A DNA stretch of 38,465 nt from Chitinophagaceae bacterium (GTDB taxonomy: Bacteria; Bacteroidota; Bacteroidia; Chitinophagales; Chitinophagaceae). Both the position numbers and the translations under genes were made by a program. Location: NCBI GenBank assembly GCA_019247775.1, contig JAFBAN010000182.1:1-38465 (forward strand), in the 5' to 3' direction. The notes under the pieces were generated by a model, which saw only the letters and a program-made list of their open reading frames with translations, had not been told where the DNA came from and ran no database searches. Shown piece after piece: positions 23,097 to 32,200 of this stretch; the stretch's first letter is position 1; the number at the start of each line of letters is the position of its first letter.

Positions 23097-24137
23097 CTAA
23101 TGGATCGCCGCAGCCCTACCTGCATTCAGATCATAAACATGCTGCAATACAACCGGCTTTCCTCCCTGTCGTTTACTTTCATCGGCGGCTTCCATGAAGG
23201 TATAGATCTCAAGGGTTTCTTCCGGAGTGACCGGCGGCTTACCCGATTCGAAAAAGTCGATGATCTGCTCGAGCAGATTATCATAGCCTTTGAACGGGCC
23301 AAGTACAAGATTCCCTTTTTCACCATAGGCAGTTCCGCCATAGTCGTGTGTTCCTGTTCTGGTGCCGCGGAAGCTGCCGGTGCGGCCATCGGCCCATATG
23401 CCCGTTACGATATCCGTGTTTTCAGTGTGTATTCTCACCAGTTCTCTGCAGCCGCTGCCCATTACGGTATATAATATTTCAACGCCATGTATGCCATACC
23501 AGAACAGGTCGGGATGTGTTTTTTCAAGTGTTGCCGGACTGTAAGTATCGGCGCCGAGTATCTTGCCCACTTTCCCATTGGCGGCTTCCTGTGCGCTTTC
23601 CATATAGCGGAGTGAGGAGGAAGAAAATATCGGAACGCCATTTTTTCTGGCAGCACTGTAAATCGCTATCGCGTCAGTGAGCGAAGCAGCCACAGGCTTG
23701 TCAACGAAAATTGGCTTACCGGCCTTAATGACCTGCAGTGCCTGTTGCAGATGTGGACGTCCGTCATTCGTTTCGAGCAGAATGAAATCAACTTTTTTCA
23801 GCAGTTCATCTACAGAGCTAACGATCTCCACGCCGAGTTTTTTTACCTCTTCCGTATAACCGGGAATCCTTTTTACGGATGATTCAATATCGGCGCTACC
23901 CTGCGGATATGCTGCCACAACTTTATATCCGCGGTACCTGGAGGCAGTATCAGGCACGTTGAGCGCTTTGGTAAAGGCGGTGCTGTGTGAGGTATCGAGC
24001 CCAATGATCCCTATGCGGCGCTGGCTTTGCCAGGGAACAGTTGCATAGGATCTGGAAAATAGTCCACCCAGGGCCAGGGCCATAGCCGATCCGGTTGTAT
24101 GCTCAATAAAACGACGGCGATGCAGGGTTTTTCTCAT
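23097..24137 (-). CDS. Tat-exported Gfo/Idh/MocA-family oxidoreductase 2
   Basis: The 346-residue protein starts MRKTLHRRRFIEHTTG, a twin-arginine-type signal followed by a hydrophobic stretch (SAMALALGGLFSR). The mature part has the Rossmann start RIGIIGLDTSHSTAFTK and the signature PIFVDKPVAASLTDAIAIY, with the Lys of DKP. It is shorter than and only distantly related to oxidoreductase 1. The C-terminal half contains THDYGGTAYGEKGNLVL. It is the first gene of the operon, with a gap of 59 bp to the next, and has a possible promoter upstream. Its substrate is probably a sugar or amino sugar; not determined. Confidence 0.82.
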   Translation of the reverse strand: MRKTLHRRRFIEHTTGSAMALALGGLFSRSYATVPWQSQRRIGIIGLDTSHSTAFTKALNVPDTASRYRGYKVVAAYPQGSADIESSVKRIPGYTEEVKKLGVEIVSSVDELLKKVDFILLETNDGRPHLQQALQVIKAGKPIFVDKPVAASLTDAIAIYSAARKNGVPIFSSSSLRYMESAQEAANGKVGKILGADTYSPATLEKTHPDLFWYGIHGVEILYTVMGSGCRELVRIHTENTDIVTGIWADGRTGSFRGTRTGTHDYGGTAYGEKGNLVLGPFKGYDNLLEQIIDFFESGKPPVTPEETLEIYTFMEAADESKRQGGKPVVLQHVYDLNAGRAAAIH

Positions 24138-24159
24138 GCAGATCGAAGCTTTGTATACC

Positions 24160-24193
24160 CAAAAATTACGAAGAACCGGGTAATACCGCTCAA
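24160..24193 (-). promoter_or_regulatory. possible promoter of the amino-sugar operon
   Basis: On the minus strand TTG (24191-24193) and TAATTTTTG (24168 to 24160) are separated by 22 bp, slightly more than the usual 19-20. The -7 box has one extra T against TAnnTTTG. The first ATG of the operon follows 22 bp later. Confidence 0.35.
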
Positions 24194-24225
24194 TCTTTTT
24201 TTATTAGCTAAGGCTTGAAGAAGAA

Positions 24226-24918
24226 TCAATATGCACATTCTCCAGGGCTATTGTTCATCACGGCCAGTTCCCGCCGTCGATAAAGCACTATCGCGACTGA
24301 AAAACAGGAGTACAGTACTACGCTTAAAAGCCGCGGGATCAGGTTATACAAACGCAAGCCGAATACATTCAGATTTTGTTTGATGATATAGGGATACAGC
24401 GCCACTGCAATATTATAACCCGAAAAAAATATTACGACGCCGAAAGCGATCCATACGCTGGGCTCCTGCACGAAGAAAATGTTCGCGTCAAGCAGGGACC
24501 AGCGGTACAGGTAGTTTAATGCGATAATAGTAAGTATCAGATCGAATATCATGGTAATCCGCATGAAATTGAACATGTACCAGCGCGTCGTGTCCAGAAA
24601 AATATAAGAAAATGAATAGGCCAGCACAATTCCGATCACAAATACTAATATGCTAATCCTGATTTTCCTGGTCGATGCGAGCTCATAAAATATATAGCCG
24701 TAATAAACTGCCTGAATTGCCAAACTAAGGTAGGTGACATGAAAACCTACCGGTGCAAGGTTGGTAGCAGTTTCTGAAACAAAAATAAATCCGAGGAACA
24801 CAGGCAGCCACTTTGTGTAGGGAAGCCGAAGGTACGGGTAGGCCCATACAGCAAGCAGGAAGCTGATCAACTCAGCCATGTTATCGGCATGTATTGTAAT
24901 GAATTTCAGAACTTCCAT
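24226..24918 (-). CDS. seven-helix membrane protein 7TM-4
   Basis: With the ATG at 24918 the protein has 230 residues (MEVLKFITIHADNMAELISF). The frame is open further upstream, but that part overlaps the end of the 7TM-5 gene and lacks family similarity. It is a clear member of the same family as 7TM-1 and 7TM-2: PYTKWLPVFLGFIFVSET before and in helix 2, VYYGYIFYEL in helix 3, MFNFMRITMIFDLI in helix 5, PSVWIAFGVVIFFSGYN in helix 6 and LYNLIPRLLSVVLYSCFSV in helix 7. It starts seven bases after the stop codon of 7TM-5, so the two form one unit. No kinase or regulator lies next to this locus. Confidence 0.85.
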   Translation of the reverse strand: MEVLKFITIHADNMAELISFLLAVWAYPYLRLPYTKWLPVFLGFIFVSETATNLAPVGFHVTYLSLAIQAVYYGYIFYELASTRKIRISILVFVIGIVLAYSFSYIFLDTTRWYMFNFMRITMIFDLILTIIALNYLYRWSLLDANIFFVQEPSVWIAFGVVIFFSGYNIAVALYPYIIKQNLNVFGLRLYNLIPRLLSVVLYSCFSVAIVLYRRRELAVMNNSPGECAY

Positions 24919-24925
24919 AGATGTG

Positions 24926-25615
24926 TTACTCCGGCGGCAATTGATCAGCAGCCTTCTGCATTCTTGCTTTCTGATTACTTCTCTGTACCAGTACGGCAAT
25001 ACTAAAGCTGGTATAGAGAACAGCACAGAAGAACCAGGTTATGACCGCCACCAGGCTGTGACCGAACATTTTAATTGGAATGCCCTGGATAGCGGATACA
25101 AAAGCGAAAGCCACACTCACCCCGGAATAAAATATCGACGCCCCAAAAGAGATCCAAAACCCGGGCTGCCTAAATAAGCCGGTCCGATACTCGTTTTTGA
25201 ACAGGTAGTATAAATAGCTTAACGCAAGTATCGTAATAAGGAACCCGTTAACAATAAGGCTGTAAAACATATAATATGGGCGCATCTGGAATTTCACCAT
25301 GAAAAACAAGTACATCAGCAAACTCACAGGAACAAACCAGAGAGCCATTTTTTTGATTGCACGGTTACTGTTCAGCCTGTAATACAGATACCCATAAAAA
25401 ATAGTTTCGCAAACAGCAATTGCATAGTTGATCAAAGTGGAATACTGCCTTAAAACATGCGTTTGATACCGTGATGCGGATTCCCCGATGCAAACAATGC
25501 CCAAAAACGGGATCAGCCAAACCAGTACCGTACCACGTAGGTACTTATAATTTGCGACGGCTATAAAAAAGCTGGCAAACTCAAAAAACAAATAAAAATC
25601 AGGAATTTTTACCAT
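24926..25615 (-). CDS. seven-helix membrane protein 7TM-5
   Basis: The most diverged member, 229 residues from the ATG at 25615 (MVKIPDFYLFFEFASFFIAV); an upstream in-frame start at 25657 is possible but would run back toward the promoter. It keeps the acidic residue in helix 1 (FFEF), a Glu in helix 2 (IGESASR), IFYGYLYYRL in helix 3, PGFWISFGASIFYSG in helix 6 and AVLYTSFSIAVLVQR in helix 7, but has lost the LIPR of helix 7. It carries the 22-bp shared element 51 bp upstream, which ties it to the other locus by sequence rather than by position. It is followed directly by 7TM-4. Function unknown. Confidence 0.82.
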   Translation of the reverse strand: MVKIPDFYLFFEFASFFIAVANYKYLRGTVLVWLIPFLGIVCIGESASRYQTHVLRQYSTLINYAIAVCETIFYGYLYYRLNSNRAIKKMALWFVPVSLLMYLFFMVKFQMRPYYMFYSLIVNGFLITILALSYLYYLFKNEYRTGLFRQPGFWISFGASIFYSGVSVAFAFVSAIQGIPIKMFGHSLVAVITWFFCAVLYTSFSIAVLVQRSNQKARMQKAADQLPPE

Positions 25616-25637
25616 GCTGTCAGTAAGGGTGTTCACC

Positions 25638-25687
25638 GCAAAATATAAAAACGGCAACCTCCCGGCAACCGTATTTACACCCTATTT
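25638..25687 (-). promoter_or_regulatory. 22-bp shared element, copy C, with promoter of 7TM-5
   Basis: On the minus strand AAATAGGGTGTAAATACG then GTTG (25687 to 25666) differs from copies A and B at one base. Its terminal TTG (25668-25666) is followed after 20 bp by TATTTTGC (25645-25638), an AT-rich -7-like box. The surrounding sequence is unrelated to that of copies A and B, so the element itself is conserved. Confidence 0.68.
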
Positions 25688-25703
25688 CATGGCGTACAAG
25701 TAC

Positions 25704-26705
25704 CTACTCGGATTCCCTGGCTTCGGTTTTCCGCGACAGCAGCAGCTTATCAGGGATCAGCAAATTGTCTTTGTAGTACTGCTTTTCCTGCCTGAATTGC
25801 CTTTTTGTCTGTTTTGAATACGGCTGAAGCGCATTCAGATCCGGCCTGCCCGCATCCACCCAGCTGGAATACCAAAAATCAGCGATCAGCTCGGCAGAAC
25901 GCAGCAACTGCGCGTTCACCTCCGTTTTAACTGCTTCCGCATATGCTTTGCCAAATTCAGGCGAATAGGATTTTATCTCTCGTCCCCTGCTCGTCCGTAC
26001 CCGGTATTTCTGTGCATCACTGAAACGTTTGCTGACCTCTTGTTCAGCAGCCAGTAACGCCGGTACCAGCGCAGCTCCCTGCCGCACCGCAGCCCAGATG
26101 GCCTGGTCCGGATGCTTCAGGTACCTGGCCTTGCGCGCCGAATAAAGATTCCAGTTATTCATATCAAGCTCGGGAACGGTCGACTCCCAGAGACTATGCA
26201 GTCCCCGCTGATTCGTTAGCTGGCCGTCATAGTTGACCGTCGTATGCAGGGGCACATTGGCATCGCCGATATAATGGCCCATATCAGTGGCGTAGAACAG
26301 GATACTATCCTTATTACCTGACCTGAACGCCTGTACCAGCTTTTCTTTCATGAACAAGACATGATAGGGCACATATCCATATTTCAGAAGGCTGTCGCGC
26401 GTGTATAACTGCACCGCCTGGTCCCATCCGGCCGGCATGCGCAGGGCCGCATCGGCACCATACATTTCCAGGTCGATAAAATGTTTGGTAGCTTCCGTAC
26501 TGTCCTGGTTGCGGCGGGTATCCGGCCGGGGGGCATTGTTCACCAGGTAGTCCATATTCTGATAGAAAAATCCGGCCATCCTTGCGGGAAGCTTATATAC
26601 AGCCAGCTGATGGACGGTCTTATGCACCAGAAATCCCCAGCTCCCCAGTCCCAGCCAGATCGCGGCCAGCAATAAAATGGGCCGCAGCCATTTGATCAAT
26701 CGCAT
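25704..26705 (-). CDS. secreted zinc-dependent phospholipase C / S1-P1 nuclease-like protein
   Basis: The 333-residue protein has a signal peptide (basic MRLIKWLR, hydrophobic to about residue 22). If cleaved after GLGS the mature protein starts with Trp 23, followed by H28 and H32 (WGFLVHKTVH); in zinc phospholipase C and P1 nucleases the N-terminal Trp itself binds zinc, so this fits. Other metal residues are in TKHFIDLE, DMGHYIGDANVPLHTT and GLHSLWES. A trinuclear zinc site is therefore likely and the enzyme should cleave phosphodiester bonds outside the cytosol; lipid or nucleic acid cannot be decided. It lies upstream of the 7TM-5/7TM-4 pair on the same strand but that pair has its own promoter. 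Confidence 0.85.
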   Translation of the reverse strand: MRLIKWLRPILLLAAIWLGLGSWGFLVHKTVHQLAVYKLPARMAGFFYQNMDYLVNNAPRPDTRRNQDSTEATKHFIDLEMYGADAALRMPAGWDQAVQLYTRDSLLKYGYVPYHVLFMKEKLVQAFRSGNKDSILFYATDMGHYIGDANVPLHTTVNYDGQLTNQRGLHSLWESTVPELDMNNWNLYSARKARYLKHPDQAIWAAVRQGAALVPALLAAEQEVSKRFSDAQKYRVRTSRGREIKSYSPEFGKAYAEAVKTEVNAQLLRSAELIADFWYSSWVDAGRPDLNALQPYSKQTKRQFRQEKQYYKDNLLIPDKLLLSRKTEARESE

Positions 26706-26823
26706 TGCAGTTGTTTAAAATAAAAATAGGTTTTCGGGCAGGCGGGCCTGTAATAAATAGGTGAACGGCGCGACTAACCGGCCAAAGCCGCGAAAATTAA
26801 CCGGCGGCAGCCTCCGATACGCT

Positions 26824-26831
26824 TAAATTTG
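26824..26831 (+). promoter_or_regulatory. putative -7 box of the ABC transporter operon
   Basis: TAAATTTG matches TAnnTTTG exactly and ends 11 bp before the first ATG (17 before the second at 26849), so the leader is very short. No TTG at the -33 position. Confidence 0.45.
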
Positions 26832-26842
26832 ATCCCAACTTA

Positions 26843-27787
<945 letters not shown>

Positions 27788-27808
27788 CCAACCACTTCAA
27801 CCAGCTGT

Positions 27809-29143
27809 ATGAATAAGATCTTACTCATAATACAAAGGGAATACCTGAGCCGGGTTAAGAACCGGACATTTATCCTTACCACCTTACTTACCCCGTTGTT
27901 ATTTGCCCTGATGATCGGTGGCGCTACTTTTTTCTCCATGCAGGGCCACACCAAACACAAGATCGCCGTAGTAGACGCTAACGGTTTTTTTAAGGGAAAC
28001 CTGAAAAATACCGATGAGCTTGTTTTCGAGTTCCCTGAGGGCGTCGACACGGGTAATTTCGTGGCGAAAGGATATACCGATATCCTGCTGATCCCGAAAT
28101 TCGACGGTATCAAAAAGACCGATTATACCATCCGGTCTGAGAAAAGCCTGGGCTTTGCGCTGCAGGAAAAAGTAAAAGACAAGGTGAATGCGGCTATCGA
28201 AGACCAGCGGCTGCAGGAGAATGGCATTACCCGCGCGCAACTCGATTCCATCCATGAACAATCGAAGTTTGCCGAGTTAAGAACTATGCACCAGGGGAAA
28301 GACGGCGCCCGCGAAAGCAGTGAAGGGCTTGCGGCTGCCATCGGTTATGGCTGCGGCATCCTTATCTATATCACCATGCTTATTTATGGCATGATGGTAA
28401 TGCGGGGCATCATGGAAGAAAAAACAAACCGGATCGCCGAAGTAGTGATCAGCAGTGTGAAGCCTTTCCAGCTGATGATGGGCAAGATCATTGGCATTGG
28501 CGCGGTAGGCATTACACAGTTTATTTTATGGATCATACTCATTTTTGGTTTGGCCACCGCCGCGCAATCATTTATCTCGCATGACACCATGGAACAGGTA
28601 CGGATGCTGCAGCAGAACGGCGGCGTAATGCCGGGCGGCGGCGGCGCCATGCAGGCTTCCGAAGCCGCGCAAAAAGTATACAACGTGCAGCATACCCTGG
28701 GCACAGCCAACTGGCCCCTGATCATCGGCTGCTTTATTTTCTACTTTGTTGGCGGATACCTGTTCTATGCCGCCCTGTTCGCGGCAATTGGCAGCGTGGT
28801 GGAAGATGTACAGGGTTCTCAAAGCCTTACGCTCCCGGTTACAATGCCGATCATTTTTTCATTCTTCATCATGACCAGCGCCATCCAGAACCCCGATAGT
28901 TCGCTGGCGGTTTGGGCAAGTATTATTCCGTTCAGTTCGCCTATTGTAATGATGGCGAGGATCGCGTTCGGGGTACCGGGTACCGTGCCGTATTGGCAAC
29001 TGGGCGCAAGTATGCTATGCCTGGTCAGCGGATTTTTGTTCACCACCTGGCTGGCCGGCAAGATCTACCGCACCGGTATCCTCCTGTACGGTAAGAAAAC
29101 GACCTGGAAGGAAATGATGAAATGGGCGTTTAGGAAGAGTTAA
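27809..29143 (+). CDS. ABC-2 type exporter permease (NatB-like)
   Basis: The 444-residue protein has an N-terminal helix (residues about 22-45), a long soluble region (about 50-175) and a C-terminal block of about five or six helices (for example IGYGCGILIYITMLIYGMMV, FILWIILIFGLATA, YLFYAALFAAIGSVVEDVQG). The motif EEKTNRIAEVVISSVKP is typical of ABC-2 permeases. A Gly-rich insertion (MPGGGGAMQ) lies between two helices in the second half. It works with the ATPase at 26843; the substrate is unknown. Confidence 0.92.
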   Translation: MNKILLIIQREYLSRVKNRTFILTTLLTPLLFALMIGGATFFSMQGHTKHKIAVVDANGFFKGNLKNTDELVFEFPEGVDTGNFVAKGYTDILLIPKFDGIKKTDYTIRSEKSLGFALQEKVKDKVNAAIEDQRLQENGITRAQLDSIHEQSKFAELRTMHQGKDGARESSEGLAAAIGYGCGILIYITMLIYGMMVMRGIMEEKTNRIAEVVISSVKPFQLMMGKIIGIGAVGITQFILWIILIFGLATAAQSFISHDTMEQVRMLQQNGGVMPGGGGAMQASEAAQKVYNVQHTLGTANWPLIIGCFIFYFVGGYLFYAALFAAIGSVVEDVQGSQSLTLPVTMPIIFSFFIMTSAIQNPDSSLAVWASIIPFSSPIVMMARIAFGVPGTVPYWQLGASMLCLVSGFLFTTWLAGKIYRTGILLYGKKTTWKEMMKWAFRKS

Positions 29144-29171
29144 ACGAAGGAATTACTTTCTGCAGGTCTGG

Positions 29172-29294
29172 TTTCTGGTTTCGGGTTTCGCGTTTTGGGG
29201 TTCCGATTTCTAATTTCTGATTTCTAATGTTTTGTTTCATGTCACCTGACCTGAAACGCGAAACGAGAAACCAGAAATTAGAAATCAGAAATTC
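29172..29294. repeat. inverted repeat of reiterated words between convergent genes
   Basis: The arms TTTCTGGTTTC..GTTTCGCGTTT (29172-29199) and its reverse complement (29250-29277) match at about 24 of 28 positions. Inner and outer parts repeat the word GAAATTAGAAATCAGAAATT in both orientations. It fills nearly the whole gap between the permease and sprA stop codons and may also act as a transcription barrier. Confidence 0.75.
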
Positions 29295-29296
29295 AA

Positions 29297-32200
29297 TTAC
29301 TGCGCCAGCGAGATCCTGATATTGATCCCCGCTCTTGTATTTGTGATCGGCGCCGACGTAGAGATATACGGTATCACCCTGTGCTGATCGAAATAGAATT
29401 TGATGTTGATCCGGTTGTTCAGCACATAATCGATCGAAGGCAGGATCGAGATCTCCTTCTGTCCGCCGGTTCCATATGCATTGCTCTGATCGAGCCTGCT
29501 GTTGCTGTTCGATACATCACGCATGCTCAGGTCCAGCCTCAGACTGAGATCGTTCTCCAGTTTTTTTCCTTTCATTCCCGGCAACTTGAAGGGCAGCGTA
29601 AAGCCTTTCTTCCGCCAGCTGGCGCCCAAGGTCCACTCGGTACTGCGGCTCTCGCTGAGCTGGTAATCGATCAGGCTCAGCGTCAGTAACCGGCTCTTGC
29701 GATACTCGAATTTGAAATTGAAGAAGCCCGTAGTCGTAATATCAACGCCTATCAGCGGCTCGAAGCTCTCCTTCATCGTAATATTCGGCACCAGGAAATA
29801 GGGAATATAGTTTCCGCTCACCGTGTCGATAAACCCTGGCGCATTGAAGCGGAAAGGATCCTGGTACAGCAACGCACTATTGAAACTGTTCATGCTCAGA
29901 TTACCATTGTATCCATGACTGAACGTGATATTGGTAAACGTTGAAGCCAGCGCAGGTATCTTACTCAACCCGGTATAGGTCAGTTTCCAGTTCGGCTTGG
30001 GCAGGTAACCCCTGAACGGATTGGAACTGATCTTCGAATTAGACTGGTTTAAAAGTGAAATGGAGTTGGGATCCTTACCGGTATATGCGGCGATGAAGGC
30101 GGGAACCAGTACATCCTGTGCATAACGGCCATAACCGCTTGCATACCCATCGCCGGTAAATTTCTGGCCAGCGGGAAGGCCCTGCCAGTAGGGATTCAAC
30201 TCCGCAACACGTCTTGAAATAACCTGCCTGTTCGCCTGAAAAGTTTTGAAAGTTTCTGAGATCTCATTCGGGTCATGATTGCCGAACAAGGTATTGAACG
30301 AAATATAGGAAATACTGAACCCGCCTGTTGCCAGCGGACTCAAATGATGCAGTCCCGACTTGCCGGTAGTATCCTTGAACAGTTCCGAATACTCTTTGCT
30401 GAAAGTCTTTTCCAGGTTCAGATCTATCACGAACTCCTTGATAGGCTCCAGCTGCGCTGTTATACCCAGGTGTTGCCGGAAGCTCTGGCGGAACAGGAAA
30501 TTGAAAGTGCTGTCCCTTGTGATCAGACCCTGCGCCGCTTTCTGGTTCAGCCAGTTCGAATCGGGCTGCCTGCCGAACACATAGTCCAGGCCCGGCGCCA
30601 TGCTGTTCCAGTTCTGCCCTATGTATTTCGTGCTGTCCATATAACCCGGCAGACGGCTTGTATAATCTTCACTGTAGTCGATATTGACAGCCTTCACCAT
30701 CGTCAGAAGTCTTCCAAGACTGCGGGTTACAGGCCCCAGTTCAACCGGCTCATTCGCGCGCTGCAGTTTTTCTGCGGTGGCCGCATCACGCTTCTGCTGC
30801 CTCCATTTTTTCAGCGCATCCCTTCTCGCCTTTCCTTTCAGGCCTTTTACCACATCCGCTTTTGCGAGGATAACAGTACCCAATGGATTTTTGTTGCGGA
30901 TATTGGGCGGTGCAGGACTGTTCTTCGGCTTCGGCGGCGGCACATTATCCAATGCCCGCAGCCATTTTGATTTAGCATATAAATTACCGAACAGGAAATT
31001 CGCATTAAACCGGTTCTCCTGCGAATTCTCGATCGTATTGCCTAGGTTCAAAGCCACACGGCTGGCTCCGATCCAGTTATAGCCGGTGCTATAGCTGTAG
31101 CGGGCCTGTATCCAGTCTGTCAACGGAAATTTATTCAATGGCAATGCATAACTGAGGATCGCTTTTTGTGTATACAGGGTATTACGCCCGCCGTTCCAGA
31201 AATTCTTTCTTACCGAATCCTTTTTTTCTTTCGTATCGATGCGGCCGTACGGTTCGTCAACCCGCGCGTTGTTTATGGCATTGAAATCCAGGTTGAGTGA
31301 GCGCGTCAGATCCCATCGCAGATTGTAATAACGGTCGAACGTATAATATTTGTCGTAAGTGGTATCCACTCTTTCTACCTTACTGTCGACCGTATTCACA
31401 ATACGCGGAATGAATTCTCCGAACTGACGGTTTATATCGGCGCGGAAACTCAGCAAAGAAGGCCTGAGGTTGAAATTGATATCCTTCAGAAGCGACAGCC
31501 ACGGTGTATTCGTTTTGATCAGTTTCCGGAAAGGCTCAAGGTACGCCGGCTGGGAGGCATAGGTATATCCCAGCACTCCGCGCTGCTTTGTGATCTTGTT
31601 CTGGAGGATCACCGGACCACTCTGTTCCAGTTGCGAATAGGCATAACTGACATCAAAATTGCTCAGCTTCAGGAGACCCGGTCTTCCGCCCGACTGGAAC
31701 TTCACATTCGTGAAATTGATGGTCTTGATCGTTGTCTGATCGATGGCCGCATTACGGATCGAATCCTGCTTTTCCTTTGGAGCACTGCTCAGTTTTTCCT
31801 GGTATTTTACATCCTTGTCGTAAGGATCGTATTCCGGCGTCAGCACTGTGCGGTTAATGCTGGCATACATGGGAATTGTCAGTCTTGCCGCTTTCGGGAT
31901 CAGTTTCCCCGCATCGAGCGTAGCCGCTGCATCGAACTGCGACAGATTTTCGCGCGCTCTTTCGTTCACCCGCTGTTCTATCGTACCAAAACCCTGGGTA
32001 TGGGTATTGGCGGAAACGGAGATCGTTCCGAGATCGGCCATTATCAGGTCTACCCTGCCCGATGCGGCCCAGCCACCGCGTTCATCCAGTTGCGAGAGGC
32101 GCAGTTCGTTTACCCAGACTTCGGTGGTAACCGCGGCGCCATCTATCTTCTCCGGATTTTCTACCGCCACCAGTATTCCCCTTACTTCGCCGAGGTTAGG

